Assembly (NCBI RefSeq): GCF_010725885.1
Contig: NZ_AP022600.1
Coordinates: 1,364,001 to 1,428,000 of the forward strand
Reading direction: 5' to 3'
Length of the DNA: 64,000 bases
Source: Mycolicibacterium tokaiense
Lineage (GTDB): Bacteria > Actinomycetota > Actinomycetes > Mycobacteriales > Mycobacteriaceae
Positions 36,191 to 45,459 of the stretch are shown here, in pieces. How positions within the stretch are numbered: the stretch's first letter is position 1; every line of letters starts with the position of its first letter. The position numbers were made by a program, and so were the translations under genes. The notes below the pieces were generated by a model. It searched no databases and had not been told where the DNA came from. It saw nothing but the letters and a program-made list of their open reading frames with translations.

Positions 36191-37303
36191 ATGGCGGACG
36201 CCGTACGTTTCTCAGCCCCGGGACGCATCAACCTGATCGGCGAGCACACCGACTACAACCTCGGTTTCGCGCTCCCCATCGCCGTGGGCGAACGCACCAC
36301 CGTCACCCTCTGCCCCGACGACAGCGACACGCTGACAGTCTGCAGCGACCGGTCACCGGATCCGGTTGTGGTGCCGCACAGCACGACTCCCGGGCAGATC
36401 GGCGGGTGGGCGGCATATGTAGCCGGGGTGGTGTGGGCGTTGCGGGATGCCGGTCACCCGGTTCCCGGCGGCACCATGTCGATCACCGGGGGTGTCGAGA
36501 TGGGCGCCGGGCTGGCCTCCTCGGCAGCGCTGGAGTGTGCGGTGCTCGGCGCCCTACTGACCGCCACCGGCCGGCCGGTCGAGCGCCTCGATCAGGCGCA
36601 CATCGCGCGCCGGGCCGAGAACGACTATGTGGGTGCGCCGACCGGCCTGCTCGATCAACTGGCCATCCTCTTCGCCGAACCGAAGCACGCGCAGCTCATC
36701 GATTTTCGCGACAACACCACCCGCTCGGTCGTGTTCGATCCCGACGCCCACGATCTGGCACTGCTGCTCATCAACTCACACAGCGCACATCACCACAGCG
36801 GCGGTGAGTACGCAGCGCGCCGCGCATCGTGTGAGCGGGCGGCGGCGGCACTGGGTGTGGCCTCGCTGCGCGACCTGCACGACCGGCACGACCGGCACGT
36901 CGATGGGGAGGAAGCCCTGGACGCTATGACCGAATCCGAGGACCGGCGCCGCGCCCGCCACATCGTCACCGAGAACCGGCGGGTGCTGCAGACCGTGGCA
37001 GCGCTGGGTGACAACGACTTCGGCGAAGTGGGCCGGCTGCTCACCGAGTCCCACGCCTCCATGCGCGACGACTTCGGGATCACCACCGAACACATCGATC
37101 TGATCGCCGACACCGCCGTCGCGGCGGGAGCGCTGGGCGCGCGGATGACCGGCGGCGGCTTCGGGGGATGCGTCATCGCGCTGGTCTCCTCCGCCGGTGT
37201 CGACCCGGTGCGAGAGGCCGTGCTCGCGACGCTCGATCGCGCCGGTCACCGACCACCCACCGTCAGTCACACCCGGCCCGGACCAGGTGCGGGCCCGTGG
37301 TGA
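36191..37303 (+). CDS. galK: Galactokinase
   Basis: 370 residues, GHMP kinase family. Galactokinase signature [14 protein letters not shown] (about 10-23), ATP loop [13 protein letters not shown], and C-terminal [16 protein letters not shown]. Phosphorylates galactose at C1. ATG 36191 is 1 bp after the galT stop; an in-frame ATG at 36149 lies within galT and is rejected. The last ~15 residues are Pro/Gly-rich. Its stop overlaps the GTG of the epimerase gene. Confidence 0.95.
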   Translation: MADAVRFSAPGRINLIGEHTDYNLGFALPIAVGERTTVTLCPDDSDTLTVCSDRSPDPVVVPHSTTPGQIGGWAAYVAGVVWALRDAGHPVPGGTMSITGGVEMGAGLASSAALECAVLGALLTATGRPVERLDQAHIARRAENDYVGAPTGLLDQLAILFAEPKHAQLIDFRDNTTRSVVFDPDAHDLALLLINSHSAHHHSGGEYAARRASCERAAAALGVASLRDLHDRHDRHVDGEEALDAMTESEDRRRARHIVTENRRVLQTVAALGDNDFGEVGRLLTESHASMRDDFGITTEHIDLIADTAVAAGALGARMTGGGFGGCVIALVSSAGVDPVREAVLATLDRAGHRPPTVSHTRPGPGAGPW

Positions 37304-38277
37304 GCGCACTGTCAGGCGCACCCGACGTCGAACACGTCCTGCAACTCGAGGCGCGCGGGCGGTGGGTGCGCGCGGTGATCACCGACGTCGGCGCCGCCCT
37401 GCAGGAGCTCAGCGTCGGTGACATCACCCTCACGCCGCCGGCCCACCCGGACGTCCCGGCTCCGTTCTTCTGCGGAAAGATCCTGGCGCCGTGGCCCAAT
37501 CGGGTACGCGACGGCCGCTGGGCGCACGACGATCAGATGCTGCAGCTCGCCATCACCGACCCCGTCCACCGCAGCGCCCTGCACGGCCTGCTCAGCCACA
37601 CCGCATATCAGGTCGTCATGCGGACCGAGTCCTCGATCACCCTGCGTGCGCCCGTGTCCGCGCAGCCCGGTTATCCCTTTGCGCTCGACACCGTGGTGCA
37701 CTACCGGCTGTCCGCCCAGGGACTGGAAGCCACCCAACGGATCTACAACGTCGGTACGGCCTGTGCACCGGTCGGTTTCGGCGCGCATCCGTTCTTGGCG
37801 ATCGGCGGCGTGCCCACCGAGACCCTGACGCTGACGATCAACGGTAGATACCACGTGGACGTCGACGACCGCCTGCTGCCGGTGGGCGTCACCCCGGTGG
37901 AGGGTTCGCAGTGGGATCTGCGGGCCGGGCGGGCTGTGGCCGACCTGGCGCTCGACGACTGCTGGGCGGTGGCGCCCGAACCGGACGGGTCCAGTACGCA
38001 CACGCTGCGAGCCCCCGACGGCAGGTCGGTCTCGCTGCACGCCGACGCGCAGTTCGGCTTCGTGCACGCATTCGTCACCCGCGAATTCCCCTCGCCCACC
38101 GGTCCGATCACGGCCGTGGCGGTGGAACCGGTGACCGCTCCGGCCGACGCGCTGAACAACGGTGTCGGACTGCAGTGGCTGGAGCCGGGTGAATCGGTGT
38201 CAGGCCGGTGGGCGATCGTCTACCACGACGCCCTGCATCACCGCCTGCTGTCGATCGCCGATCCCCGCAGCGCCTGA
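37300..38277 (+). CDS. galM: Aldose 1-epimerase family protein
   Basis: 325 residues of the galactose mutarotase fold. Probable acid/base residues lie in [13 protein letters not shown] and [12 protein letters not shown] (His) and [14 protein letters not shown] (Glu); NRVRDGRW is the substrate-binding Asn-Arg. It interconverts anomers of galactose or arabinose before kinase or isomerase action. GTG 37300 overlaps the galK TGA (GTGA); an adjacent GTG 37297 is also possible. Its 3' end overlaps the convergent transporter gene by 40 bp. Confidence 0.88.
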   Translation: MSALSGAPDVEHVLQLEARGRWVRAVITDVGAALQELSVGDITLTPPAHPDVPAPFFCGKILAPWPNRVRDGRWAHDDQMLQLAITDPVHRSALHGLLSHTAYQVVMRTESSITLRAPVSAQPGYPFALDTVVHYRLSAQGLEATQRIYNVGTACAPVGFGAHPFLAIGGVPTETLTLTINGRYHVDVDDRLLPVGVTPVEGSQWDLRAGRAVADLALDDCWAVAPEPDGSSTHTLRAPDGRSVSLHADAQFGFVHAFVTREFPSPTGPITAVAVEPVTAPADALNNGVGLQWLEPGESVSGRWAIVYHDALHHRLLSIADPRSA

Positions 38278-39545
38278 GGCGGAACCCCCACCGCGGCCAG
38301 TTCGACACCCTTGGTCTCGGGCAGCAGATAGGTCGTCGCCAGGCTCACGGTCACCAGCGACGCCATCATCACGCCGATGGACAGCGGACCGAAGGCGTCG
38401 ACCAGCGGCCCGGCCAGGATCGGGGGAACCGCCCCGCCCACGATGCCGCCGAGGTTGAAGGCCAACCCGGCGCCGCTGTAGCGGTAGCGGGTGGCGAAGA
38501 TCTCCGGCAGGAAGGCCGCCATGGGGCCGCTGGCAATCCCCAGGATCCCGTAGGTGACCATGATCGCGACCCCGAACAGCAGCGTGGAATCGGTGTCGAT
38601 CAGGGGCATCACCACAAACGACCACGGCACCGCCAGGCAGAAGCCGGTGAGGATGACGCGGCGCCGGCCCACCCGGTCACACAGCACCGCCGCCAGCGCG
38701 GTGCTCACCAGCATCGCCACCCCGCCGAGCACCCCGACCGTCAGCACCACCTCCCGCGGGTGCGCCAGGATGGTGGTGGCGTACCCCATCAGATAGGTGC
38801 CGCCCATGAAACTGAACGTGAAGACGCCGATCATGCACCCCGACCCCAGCACCACCTGCCGGGGCTGCGCGTTGAACAGCTCTGACAGCGGAGCCTGACC
38901 GGGCTCGTGGACCACTTCGCGGAACACCGGCGTCTCCTCGATGCTCACCCGGATGTACAACGCGATGATCAGCAGCACCGCGCTGAACAGGAACGGCACC
39001 CGCCAGCCCCACGACATGAACGTCGGACTGGTCTCTCCGACAGTCACATTCGCGATCAGGAACACCAGGTTGCCCAGCAGCAGGCCGGCACCCACGCCCA
39101 GTTGGGTGAACATGCCGTAGCGACCCCGCTTCTGCGGCGGTGCGTATTCCGCACTCAGCAGTGCCGACCCGGCCCATTCCCCGCCCACGGCGAACCCCTG
39201 CAGCAGCCGCAGCACCATCAGCAGTAGCGGTGCGGCCACCCCGATGCTGTCGGCGCCGGGCACCAGGCCGACACCCACCGTGGACAGACCCATGATCATC
39301 AGCGTCGCCACCAGGGTCCGCTTGCGGCCCAAGCGATCTCCGAAGTGCCCGAACACCGCCGCGCCCACCGGGCGGGACAGGAACGCCACGGCGAACGTCG
39401 ACAGCGACGCCACGGTGGCCACCGTGGGGCTCAGGTCGGGGAAGAAGACCTCCGGGAACACCAGCGCGGCGGCGGTGCCGTAGATGAAGAAGTCGTAGTA
39501 CTCGATGGCTGTCCCGACAAAGCTGGCCGTGGCCACCCGACGCAT
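38238..39545 (-). CDS. MFS transporter, metabolite:H+ symporter (MHS) type
   Basis: 435 residues, twelve predicted membrane segments. MHS-type start RRVATASFVGTAIEYYDFFIYGTAAALVFP; loop 2-3 signature GHFGDRLGRKRTL; LRLLQGFAVGGEWAGSALL; and second-half GRRRVILTG. Relatives move 2-oxoglutarate, shikimate, citrate, proline betaine or similar acids with protons. Start ATG 39545 chosen for the family N-terminus; GTG 39566 would add seven residues. It is divergent from the DUF2237 gene with 36 bp between. Substrate unknown. Confidence 0.87.
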   Translation of the reverse strand: MRRVATASFVGTAIEYYDFFIYGTAAALVFPEVFFPDLSPTVATVASLSTFAVAFLSRPVGAAVFGHFGDRLGRKRTLVATLMIMGLSTVGVGLVPGADSIGVAAPLLLMVLRLLQGFAVGGEWAGSALLSAEYAPPQKRGRYGMFTQLGVGAGLLLGNLVFLIANVTVGETSPTFMSWGWRVPFLFSAVLLIIALYIRVSIEETPVFREVVHEPGQAPLSELFNAQPRQVVLGSGCMIGVFTFSFMGGTYLMGYATTILAHPREVVLTVGVLGGVAMLVSTALAAVLCDRVGRRRVILTGFCLAVPWSFVVMPLIDTDSTLLFGVAIMVTYGILGIASGPMAAFLPEIFATRYRYSGAGLAFNLGGIVGGAVPPILAGPLVDAFGPLSIGVMMASLVTVSLATTYLLPETKGVELAAVGVPPQALRGSAIDSRR

Positions 39546-39581
39546 CCCCACCGCGACATTGTGCACGTAATACTGGTCTGC

Positions 39582-39968
39582 ATGGCGCAGCGCAACGTTC
39601 TCGGTGGACCGCTGGAATCCTGCGGCACCGATCCGATGACCGGGTTCTTCCGCGACGGCTGTTGCTCCACCGACGCCGAGGATGTCGGGCGCCACCTCAT
39701 CTGCGGTGTGGTGACTGCCGAATTCCTGGATCATCAACGGTCCATCGGCAACGACCTGTCCACCCCGATGCCGCAGTACCGGTTCCCGGGGCTGGTACCC
39801 GGTGACCGCTGGTGCGTCACCGCCGCCAACTGGTTGCGCGCCCATCAAGAGGGCCGCGCCTGCCCGGTGGTCCTGGCCGCCACCCACGAACGCGCGCTGG
39901 ACCTGGTGTCACTGGAGGACTTGCAGCGCTACGCCGTGGACGTCCCGGACGATCTCTCGGGTTTCTAG
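39582..39968 (+). CDS. DUF2237 family protein
   Basis: 128 residues with the highly conserved DUF2237 pattern: NVLGGPLESCGTDPMTGFFR, DGCCSTDAEDVGRHLICGVV, GNDLSTPMP, FPGLVPGDRWCV and ATHERALDLVSLEDLQ. Small cytoplasmic protein of unknown function; the Cys-Cys pair is invariant in what I know of the family. ATG 39582 has no Shine-Dalgarno, and TAATAC (39568-39573) lies 8 nt upstream, so it may be a leaderless message. Ends 5 bp before the convergent kinase stop. Confidence 0.9.
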   Translation: MAQRNVLGGPLESCGTDPMTGFFRDGCCSTDAEDVGRHLICGVVTAEFLDHQRSIGNDLSTPMPQYRFPGLVPGDRWCVTAANWLRAHQEGRACPVVLAATHERALDLVSLEDLQRYAVDVPDDLSGF

Positions 39969-39973
39969 CTGAC

Positions 39974-41302
39974 TCAGGCCGGCCCCACGATGTTGCCCTC
40001 GCGCACATCGTCGCGGCACTCGATCCGGCTCTTGCCGGTCTGCTGCACGCACAGCTGCACCTGCTGCTCGATGCCGGGCGGGTAGACCTCATCGGTGGGC
40101 CCGGGCGCGACGGTGGGGCTCGGCAACGTGCCGTTGTACAGAGACCACACCGCCTGGTTGGCGGCAGGCAGGTGTGCGCAGTAGGCCTGCGCACCGGTGG
40201 TGCTCTCCCCCGCCGCACCCAACGGCTCACAGTCCGCGCCGATCAACACCACCGGCAGGTGGGGCACCGCGGTGCCCGCCGCCGGCGTCTGCTCCTGCTC
40301 ACCGGAACGTTTCTCCAGCACCACCACCATCGCGACCAGCCCGGCGATCAGCACCGCCGCCGCACCCGCGCCCAGCCACGCGAGTTTCCGCCGCGAGGAC
40401 GACCGCGGCGTCGTGCCCGGATCCGACGCGAAGGCCAGCTGGGTGGCGTCGGTCTCGTCGGAGCCGCCGAGCTGCTGCTCCAGCGCGCGGGCGAACTGGC
40501 GACAGCTGGCGAACCGTTCCCGGGGCTGTTTGGACAGTGCGCGCCGGAACACCGGGCTCAGCGCCGAGAGCTCGGGGCGGCGCTCGGCGATGTCGGGCGG
40601 CTCGGCACTGATGTGCTGACTGATCACCACGGCCTGATTACTGTGTTGGAACAGCGGTTTGCCGGTCAGCAACTGAAAAGCCGTGGCCGCCAGTGCATAT
40701 TGATCGGCCCGGCCGTCGACGTCGCCGCCCATCAGCTGCTCGGGCGCCGCGTAGGCCACGGTGCCGACAGCCACGTCGGTCGCGGTCAGTTTGGCGGAGT
40801 CGTCTGCCCATCGAGCGATGCCGAAATCGCCCAGATACACCCGGGGTTCCTCGGAGTCGGGATCGGCGAGCAGGATGTTGGCCGGCTTGATGTCGCGATG
40901 CAGCAGCTGCCGCTGGTGGGCGTAGTCCAGCGCGTCGGCGATGGCTTTCACGATGTGGATCACCAGCGCCACCGGCATACCTTGCGGGTACTGCTTGGTC
41001 AGCAGCTTGCCGGCGTCGGTGCCGTCGATGTAGTCCATCGCGATCCACAACTTGCCGTCGGCCTCGCCCCGATCGTGCACGCTGACGATGCCGGGATGCG
41101 ACAGTCCGGCCACGATGTCAGCCTCCCGGATGAACCGCTGGCGGTACTCCTGGTCCTCGGTGTGATTGGCCCGCAGCACCTTGAGCGCGTCGCGACGGGG
41201 CAGCCGCGGATGCTGGGCCAGATACACCTCGCCCATCCCGCCCACGCCCAGGGTCGCCAGGACCTCGTATCCGGCGAACTCCTGGCCGGTCTCTAGCGGC
41301 AT
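39974..41302 (-). CDS. Membrane Ser/Thr protein kinase with Cys-containing ectodomain
   Basis: 442 residues, PknF/PknH-like. Cytosolic Hanks-type kinase domain 11-280: glycine loop LGVGGMGEVY, ATP Lys41, catalytic HRDIKPAN with Asp137, DFG 159-161, and VGTVAYAAPEQ after the Thr-containing activation loop. Juxtamembrane region 281-306 is Ser/Thr-rich; membrane segment about 307-329. The ~110-residue extracellular part has four cysteines (358, 375, 418, 429), probably two disulphides. No PASTA repeats, so the signal is not the muropeptide type. Ectodomain ligand and targets unknown. Monocistronic by spacing. Confidence 0.92.
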   Translation of the reverse strand: MPLETGQEFAGYEVLATLGVGGMGEVYLAQHPRLPRRDALKVLRANHTEDQEYRQRFIREADIVAGLSHPGIVSVHDRGEADGKLWIAMDYIDGTDAGKLLTKQYPQGMPVALVIHIVKAIADALDYAHQRQLLHRDIKPANILLADPDSEEPRVYLGDFGIARWADDSAKLTATDVAVGTVAYAAPEQLMGGDVDGRADQYALAATAFQLLTGKPLFQHSNQAVVISQHISAEPPDIAERRPELSALSPVFRRALSKQPRERFASCRQFARALEQQLGGSDETDATQLAFASDPGTTPRSSSRRKLAWLGAGAAAVLIAGLVAMVVVLEKRSGEQEQTPAAGTAVPHLPVVLIGADCEPLGAAGESTTGAQAYCAHLPAANQAVWSLYNGTLPSPTVAPGPTDEVYPPGIEQQVQLCVQQTGKSRIECRDDVREGNIVGPA

Positions 41303-41365
41303 GAGCGACCGTCACTCTCCTGCATTGGCTGACTGTTGACCCGGGCGAAGTCGAGTAAACCCCAG

Positions 41366-41803
41366 TCAGCGGCGCCGTGCGGCGGCGAGTCCCGCGTCCA
41401 GTCGCGCGAGCAGGCGTTTTGCCGCGACCACGTCACTATCGTCGTCGCCGAGGCCCAGGGCCAGCGTCTGCGCCCACTCCTGCTGCAGCAGCGCCAGGTT
41501 CTCCGCCGACAACGCAGTCGGATAGAGGTTGACGCCGCGGCGGTCGTGGGGATCGACCCGGCGCTCGACGAACCCGCGCTCCTCCAGCCCGCGCAGTGCG
41601 GTACTCAGGTTGCTGCGCTGCAGGCCGGTGGCCTCGGCCACCGCGCTGGGGGTGACGCCAGGTTGGGCGTCGATGCAGGTCATCACCTTGGCCTCGGAGG
41701 GGTTCAGCATGACGGCCTTGGGGTTGACGTGGCTGCGGAACCGGATCTCGCGGGCGGCGTTGAGGATCAGCTGTGCCAGCTCGGCCAGGTTGTCGGCTTC
41801 CAT
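41366..41803 (-). CDS. MarR family transcriptional regulator
   Basis: 145 residues from ATG 41803 (MEADNLAELAQLI). Winged helix-turn-helix: LNPSEAKVMTCIDAQPG, SAVAEATGLQRSNLSTALRGL, and the MarR wing signature VERRVDPHDRRGVNLYP. It is divergent from a Bcr/CflA-type drug exporter, with a perfect palindrome between the two starts that it probably binds. A longer frame from 41851 would run into that palindrome and is less likely. Ligand unknown. Confidence 0.88.
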   Translation of the reverse strand: MEADNLAELAQLILNAAREIRFRSHVNPKAVMLNPSEAKVMTCIDAQPGVTPSAVAEATGLQRSNLSTALRGLEERGFVERRVDPHDRRGVNLYPTALSAENLALLQQEWAQTLALGLGDDDSDVVAAKRLLARLDAGLAAARRR

Positions 41804-41836
41804 GGCGTGATCGTAGTGCAGTCTTGTTATAGCGTT

Positions 41837-41858
41837 ATAGTTATTGCTCAATAACTAT
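41837..41858. promoter_or_regulatory. Perfect 10-bp inverted repeat, probable MarR operator
   Basis: ATAGTTATTG-CT-CAATAACTAT, fully symmetric and strikingly AT-rich in this genome. It is centred 44 bp from the MarR ATG and 25 bp from the exporter ATG, and its right arm ends 3 bp before the exporter's GGAGG. A further TTATAGCGTTATAG direct repeat overlaps its left side (about 41827-41840). A site overlapping both promoters is typical for MarR autorepression. Confidence 0.68.
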
Positions 41859-41872
41859 TGCGGAGGACGTTC

Positions 41873-43099
41873 ATGCCCACCACCCGATCGGCCCCGGCAC
41901 CGGCGGCCACCATCACCACCCCGGTGCTTCTCACCCTGGCGCTGCTGTCGGCCATGGCCCCGGTCGCCACCGACCTCTACCTGCCCGCGTTCCCCCAGAT
42001 GGCCGACCAACTCGGCGTCGGCGCCTCCGCCGTGCAGCTCACCCTGATGGCCTTCCTGCTCGGTATCACCGCAGGCCAGCTGGTGTTCGGGCCGCTGTCG
42101 GACCGAGTGGGGCGGTTCTGGCCGCTGCTCGCGGGCACCGCGGCCTGCGTCGTGGCCAGCGCCGTGGCGGCCACCGCACCGGACATCACCGTCCTGGTGG
42201 CCGCGCGCTTCGCCCAGGGCTTCACCGGGGCGGCGGGCATGGTGATCGGACGCGCCATCGTCTCCGATCTGGCCACCGGGCAGACCGCCGCGCGCGCGTT
42301 CAGCCTGATGATGATCGTCGGCGGCGTGGCACCGGTGGTGGCTCCCGTCGCCGGCAGCATGCTGGTGGGCCCGGCCGGATGGCGCGGGATCCTGTGGGTG
42401 GTGTGCGCCGTGGTGGTGCTCATGCTCGTCGTCACCATCGCGGTGATCCGCGAATCTCACCCGCCGCAGCGGCGCCACCAGCTGCGCGCCGACACCACCA
42501 CCTCCGCGTGGACGTCGCTGCGGTCGCGGACTTTTGCGGGCAACACCCTGGCCTTCGCCTTCGGGTTCGCGGTGATGATGGCCTACATCTCGGCGTCGCC
42601 GTTCGTCTACCAGACCCTGATCGGCACGACCCCGCAGCAGTACGGCCTGATCTTCGGTGTCAACGCCCTCGGCATCGCCGTCATGAGCGCGGTCTCGGCC
42701 CGTCTGGCCCGCCGGGTGCCGGCCCGCACGCTGCTGGGCGCCGGCCTGCTGGCCGCCTCGGTGGCCGCCGCCGTGACGCTGGGCCTGGTGGTCACCGGCG
42801 CCCCGCCGTGGCTGCTGACTATGCCGATCTTCGTGGCCGTGGCCAGCCAGGGCCTGATTCTCGGCAATGCCACCGCGCAGGCACTGGCCGCCGTGCCGCA
42901 CCATGCCGGGACCGGCTCAGCAGCGCTGGGCGCCCTGCAGTTCGGCATCGGCGCCCTGGTCGCCCCGCTGGTGGGTCTCGGCGGCGAGCACACCGCACTG
43001 CCCCTGGCGCTGGTGATGTGCGGATGCGCCGCCATCGCCGTGGCCGGGTTCGTCCTGGCGCACGGCGGTGAGCGAGCCGACCCGGGTTTCGGTCCGTAG
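41873..43099 (+). CDS. MFS drug exporter, Bcr/CflA type
   Basis: 408 residues, twelve predicted membrane segments. Bcr/CflA features: [20 protein letters not shown] in segment 1, [14 protein letters not shown] in loop 2-3, and [17 protein letters not shown] in segment 5. Proton-coupled efflux of amphipathic drugs is the family role. GGAGG (41862-41866) is 6 nt before ATG 41873, which is preferred over ATG 41858. Expression probably follows the divergent MarR regulator. Confidence 0.9.
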   Translation: MPTTRSAPAPAATITTPVLLTLALLSAMAPVATDLYLPAFPQMADQLGVGASAVQLTLMAFLLGITAGQLVFGPLSDRVGRFWPLLAGTAACVVASAVAATAPDITVLVAARFAQGFTGAAGMVIGRAIVSDLATGQTAARAFSLMMIVGGVAPVVAPVAGSMLVGPAGWRGILWVVCAVVVLMLVVTIAVIRESHPPQRRHQLRADTTTSAWTSLRSRTFAGNTLAFAFGFAVMMAYISASPFVYQTLIGTTPQQYGLIFGVNALGIAVMSAVSARLARRVPARTLLGAGLLAASVAAAVTLGLVVTGAPPWLLTMPIFVAVASQGLILGNATAQALAAVPHHAGTGSAALGALQFGIGALVAPLVGLGGEHTALPLALVMCGCAAIAVAGFVLAHGGERADPGFGP

Positions 43100-43111
43100 G
43101 GTGGGTGCTCG

Positions 43112-43128
43112 GGTCTGGGCGGCAGACC
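43112..43128 (+). terminator. Weak hairpin after the exporter gene
   Basis: GGTCTG-GGCGG-CAGACC forms a 6-bp stem with a 5-nt loop 12 bp after the exporter stop, followed loosely by GCTGTTT. It may end the exporter transcript in the 107-bp gap before the GH13 gene. No clear promoter was recognised in the rest of that gap. Confidence 0.33.
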
Positions 43129-43206
43129 GCTGTTTCAACTGCGCGCCGCGTTGGAATACGTAGGGCACGCACAGCAGGTCGGGAAACGAGCTCGCGAAGG
43201 GGATTC

Positions 43207-45459
43207 ATGTCTGCAGCGGCTGAGCCGGAACGCGTTGATCATGACCGTGACGATCAACCGAACGAGCCGACGGAGATCACCTTCGACGAACACCTGCACC
43301 CCGCGCGACCGCGCTCGTTGCGGTTTCGCCCGAAGGTCAAGACGCCGTTCACCCGGCGCTCACTGACCCAGGACGGACCGGCGGCCGGCGACAACCCCGC
43401 CTACGTGTCCTGGCTGCTGTCGCAGTCGATGCTCGCGGATGCCAACGAGATCAGCCAGCAGTTCTCCGGCCAGGGTTCCATGTGGCAGAACCCGTACGCG
43501 GAGCCCAACCCGCGTAGCGCCGTGGAGACGGCCTCCGTGTGGTTCACGGCCTATCCGTTGTCACTGATCACCCGGTCGAACGAGTCGTTCCTCAAGGCCA
43601 TGGCCGATGAGGACATGTGGCAGGCGTTCTCCGAGATCGGCATCGAAGGGGTGCACACCGGTCCGGTCAAGCGGGCCGGCGGCATCTGGGGCTGGGAGCA
43701 CACCCCCAGCGTGGACGGGCACTTCGACCGCATCAGCACCCAGATCGACCCGGCCTTCGGCACCGAGGAAGAGTTCCGCCAGATGTGCGGCACCGCGGGC
43801 TGGTACGGCGGCACCATCATCGACGACATCGTGCCCGGCCACACCGGCAAGGGCGCGGACTTCCGGCTGGCGGAGATGAAGTATGCCGACTATCCGGGCA
43901 TCTACCACATGGTCGAGATCGACCCCCGCGACTGGGAACAGCTGCCGGAGGTCCCGCCCGGCACCGACTCGGTCAACATCGACACCGCCACCGAGGAGTG
44001 GCTCGACAAGGCCGGCTACATCATCGGACGGCTGCAACGGGTCATCTTCTACGCCGAAGGGGTCAAGGAGACCAACTGGAGCGTCACCCGGCCGGTGGTG
44101 GGCATCGACGGGGTCGAGCGACGCTGGGTGTATCTGCACTACTTCAAGGACGGACAGCCCTCCATCAACTGGCTGGATCCGTCGTTCGCCGGCATGCGCC
44201 TGGTCATCGGCGACGCGCTGCACTCCCTGGCGGACCTGGGTACCGGCGGACTGCGCCTGGACGCCAACGGTTTCTTGGGTGCGGAGAAGACCGCCGCCGA
44301 GGACAGCACCGCATGGTCGGAGGGCCACCCGCTGTCCGAGGCCGCCAACCACCTGATCGCCAGCATGGTGCGCAAGGTCGGTGGCTTCACCTTCCAGGAG
44401 CTCAACCTCACCATCGACGACATCCGCGAGATCGGTGAAGCGGGTGCGGATCTGTCGTACGACTTCGTCAACCGTCCCGGCTATCAGCACGCCCTGGCCA
44501 CCGCCGACACCGAGTTCCTGCGACTGTGCCTGCGCACCACTCTCGACCTCGGGGTCGACCCCGCCTCGCTGGTGCACGCCCTGCAGAACCACGACGAACT
44601 CACCTACGAGCTGTTGCACTGGTCCAACGGACACCGCGACGACCTGTTCCAGTACCGCGGGTATGAGATCACCGGAGAGGAACTGGGGGCTGCCGTCCGC
44701 GCCGATCTGACCGAGAAGCTGACCGGTGAGAACGCGCCCTACAACCTGGTTTTCACCACCAACGGCATCGCCTGCACCACCGCCACGGTGATCGCGGCGA
44801 CGCTGGGCGTCACCGACCTCGACCAGATCGAGGACATCGACCGGATCCGGCGCGCCCATCTGTTGCTGGCGATGTTCAACGCGCTGCAGCCCGGTGTGTT
44901 CGCCCTGTCCGGTTGGGACATGTGCGGCATGCTGACACTACCCACCTCGGAGATCTCCCAGTTGCTCCAAGGCGGGGACACCCGGTGGATCAACCGCGCC
45001 GCCCACGATCTGATGGGGGTGAACCCCCAGGCCAGCCACTCGTCGGCCGGAATGCCGCGCGGCCGAAGCCTCTACGGCTCCATCCCCGAACAGTTGGCGG
45101 ACGAGACCAGCTTCCTGCGCCAGCTGCAGGCGATCCTGAAGGTGCGCTCGCATTACGGCATCGCCACCAGCACCCAGATCGACATCCCCGAGGTGTCACA
45201 CCGCGGCATGCTGGTCCTGGTGCATCAGCTGGCCGAGGAGGGCCGCTACCAGCTGACGGTGCTGAACTTCGCCAATGAGGAGGTGGCCGGGACCGTGCGT
45301 TCGGACACCCTGCCGCCGGGGTCAACGGTGTCGGACATGTTCACCGGCAGTCCCATCGCCTCGGTCGACGACCTACACAGTTTCGCGGTGGAAATGCCTG
45401 CCCACCATGGGATGTCACTCTTGGTCGAGGCACCTCTGGAAGGGCCTGAGCCCGCATGA
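43207..45459 (+). CDS. GH13 alpha-amylase family enzyme, trehalose-synthase-like
   Basis: 750 residues. A (beta/alpha)8 GH13 domain carries the catalytic triad: nucleophile Asp352 (GLRLDANGF), acid/base Glu398 (FTFQELNLT) and Asp463 ([10 protein letters not shown], the NHDELT form typical of trehalose synthases). An N-terminal 60-residue basic leader and a long insertion (about 170-300) distinguish it from canonical TreS; the C-terminal beta domain starts near 650. It could interconvert maltose and trehalose, or transfer glucose to another acceptor; sequence alone does not decide. AAGGGG precedes ATG 43207. The stop overlaps the SelO start by 4 bp. Confidence 0.8.
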   Translation: MSAAAEPERVDHDRDDQPNEPTEITFDEHLHPARPRSLRFRPKVKTPFTRRSLTQDGPAAGDNPAYVSWLLSQSMLADANEISQQFSGQGSMWQNPYAEPNPRSAVETASVWFTAYPLSLITRSNESFLKAMADEDMWQAFSEIGIEGVHTGPVKRAGGIWGWEHTPSVDGHFDRISTQIDPAFGTEEEFRQMCGTAGWYGGTIIDDIVPGHTGKGADFRLAEMKYADYPGIYHMVEIDPRDWEQLPEVPPGTDSVNIDTATEEWLDKAGYIIGRLQRVIFYAEGVKETNWSVTRPVVGIDGVERRWVYLHYFKDGQPSINWLDPSFAGMRLVIGDALHSLADLGTGGLRLDANGFLGAEKTAAEDSTAWSEGHPLSEAANHLIASMVRKVGGFTFQELNLTIDDIREIGEAGADLSYDFVNRPGYQHALATADTEFLRLCLRTTLDLGVDPASLVHALQNHDELTYELLHWSNGHRDDLFQYRGYEITGEELGAAVRADLTEKLTGENAPYNLVFTTNGIACTTATVIAATLGVTDLDQIEDIDRIRRAHLLLAMFNALQPGVFALSGWDMCGMLTLPTSEISQLLQGGDTRWINRAAHDLMGVNPQASHSSAGMPRGRSLYGSIPEQLADETSFLRQLQAILKVRSHYGIATSTQIDIPEVSHRGMLVLVHQLAEEGRYQLTVLNFANEEVAGTVRSDTLPPGSTVSDMFTGSPIASVDDLHSFAVEMPAHHGMSLLVEAPLEGPEPA

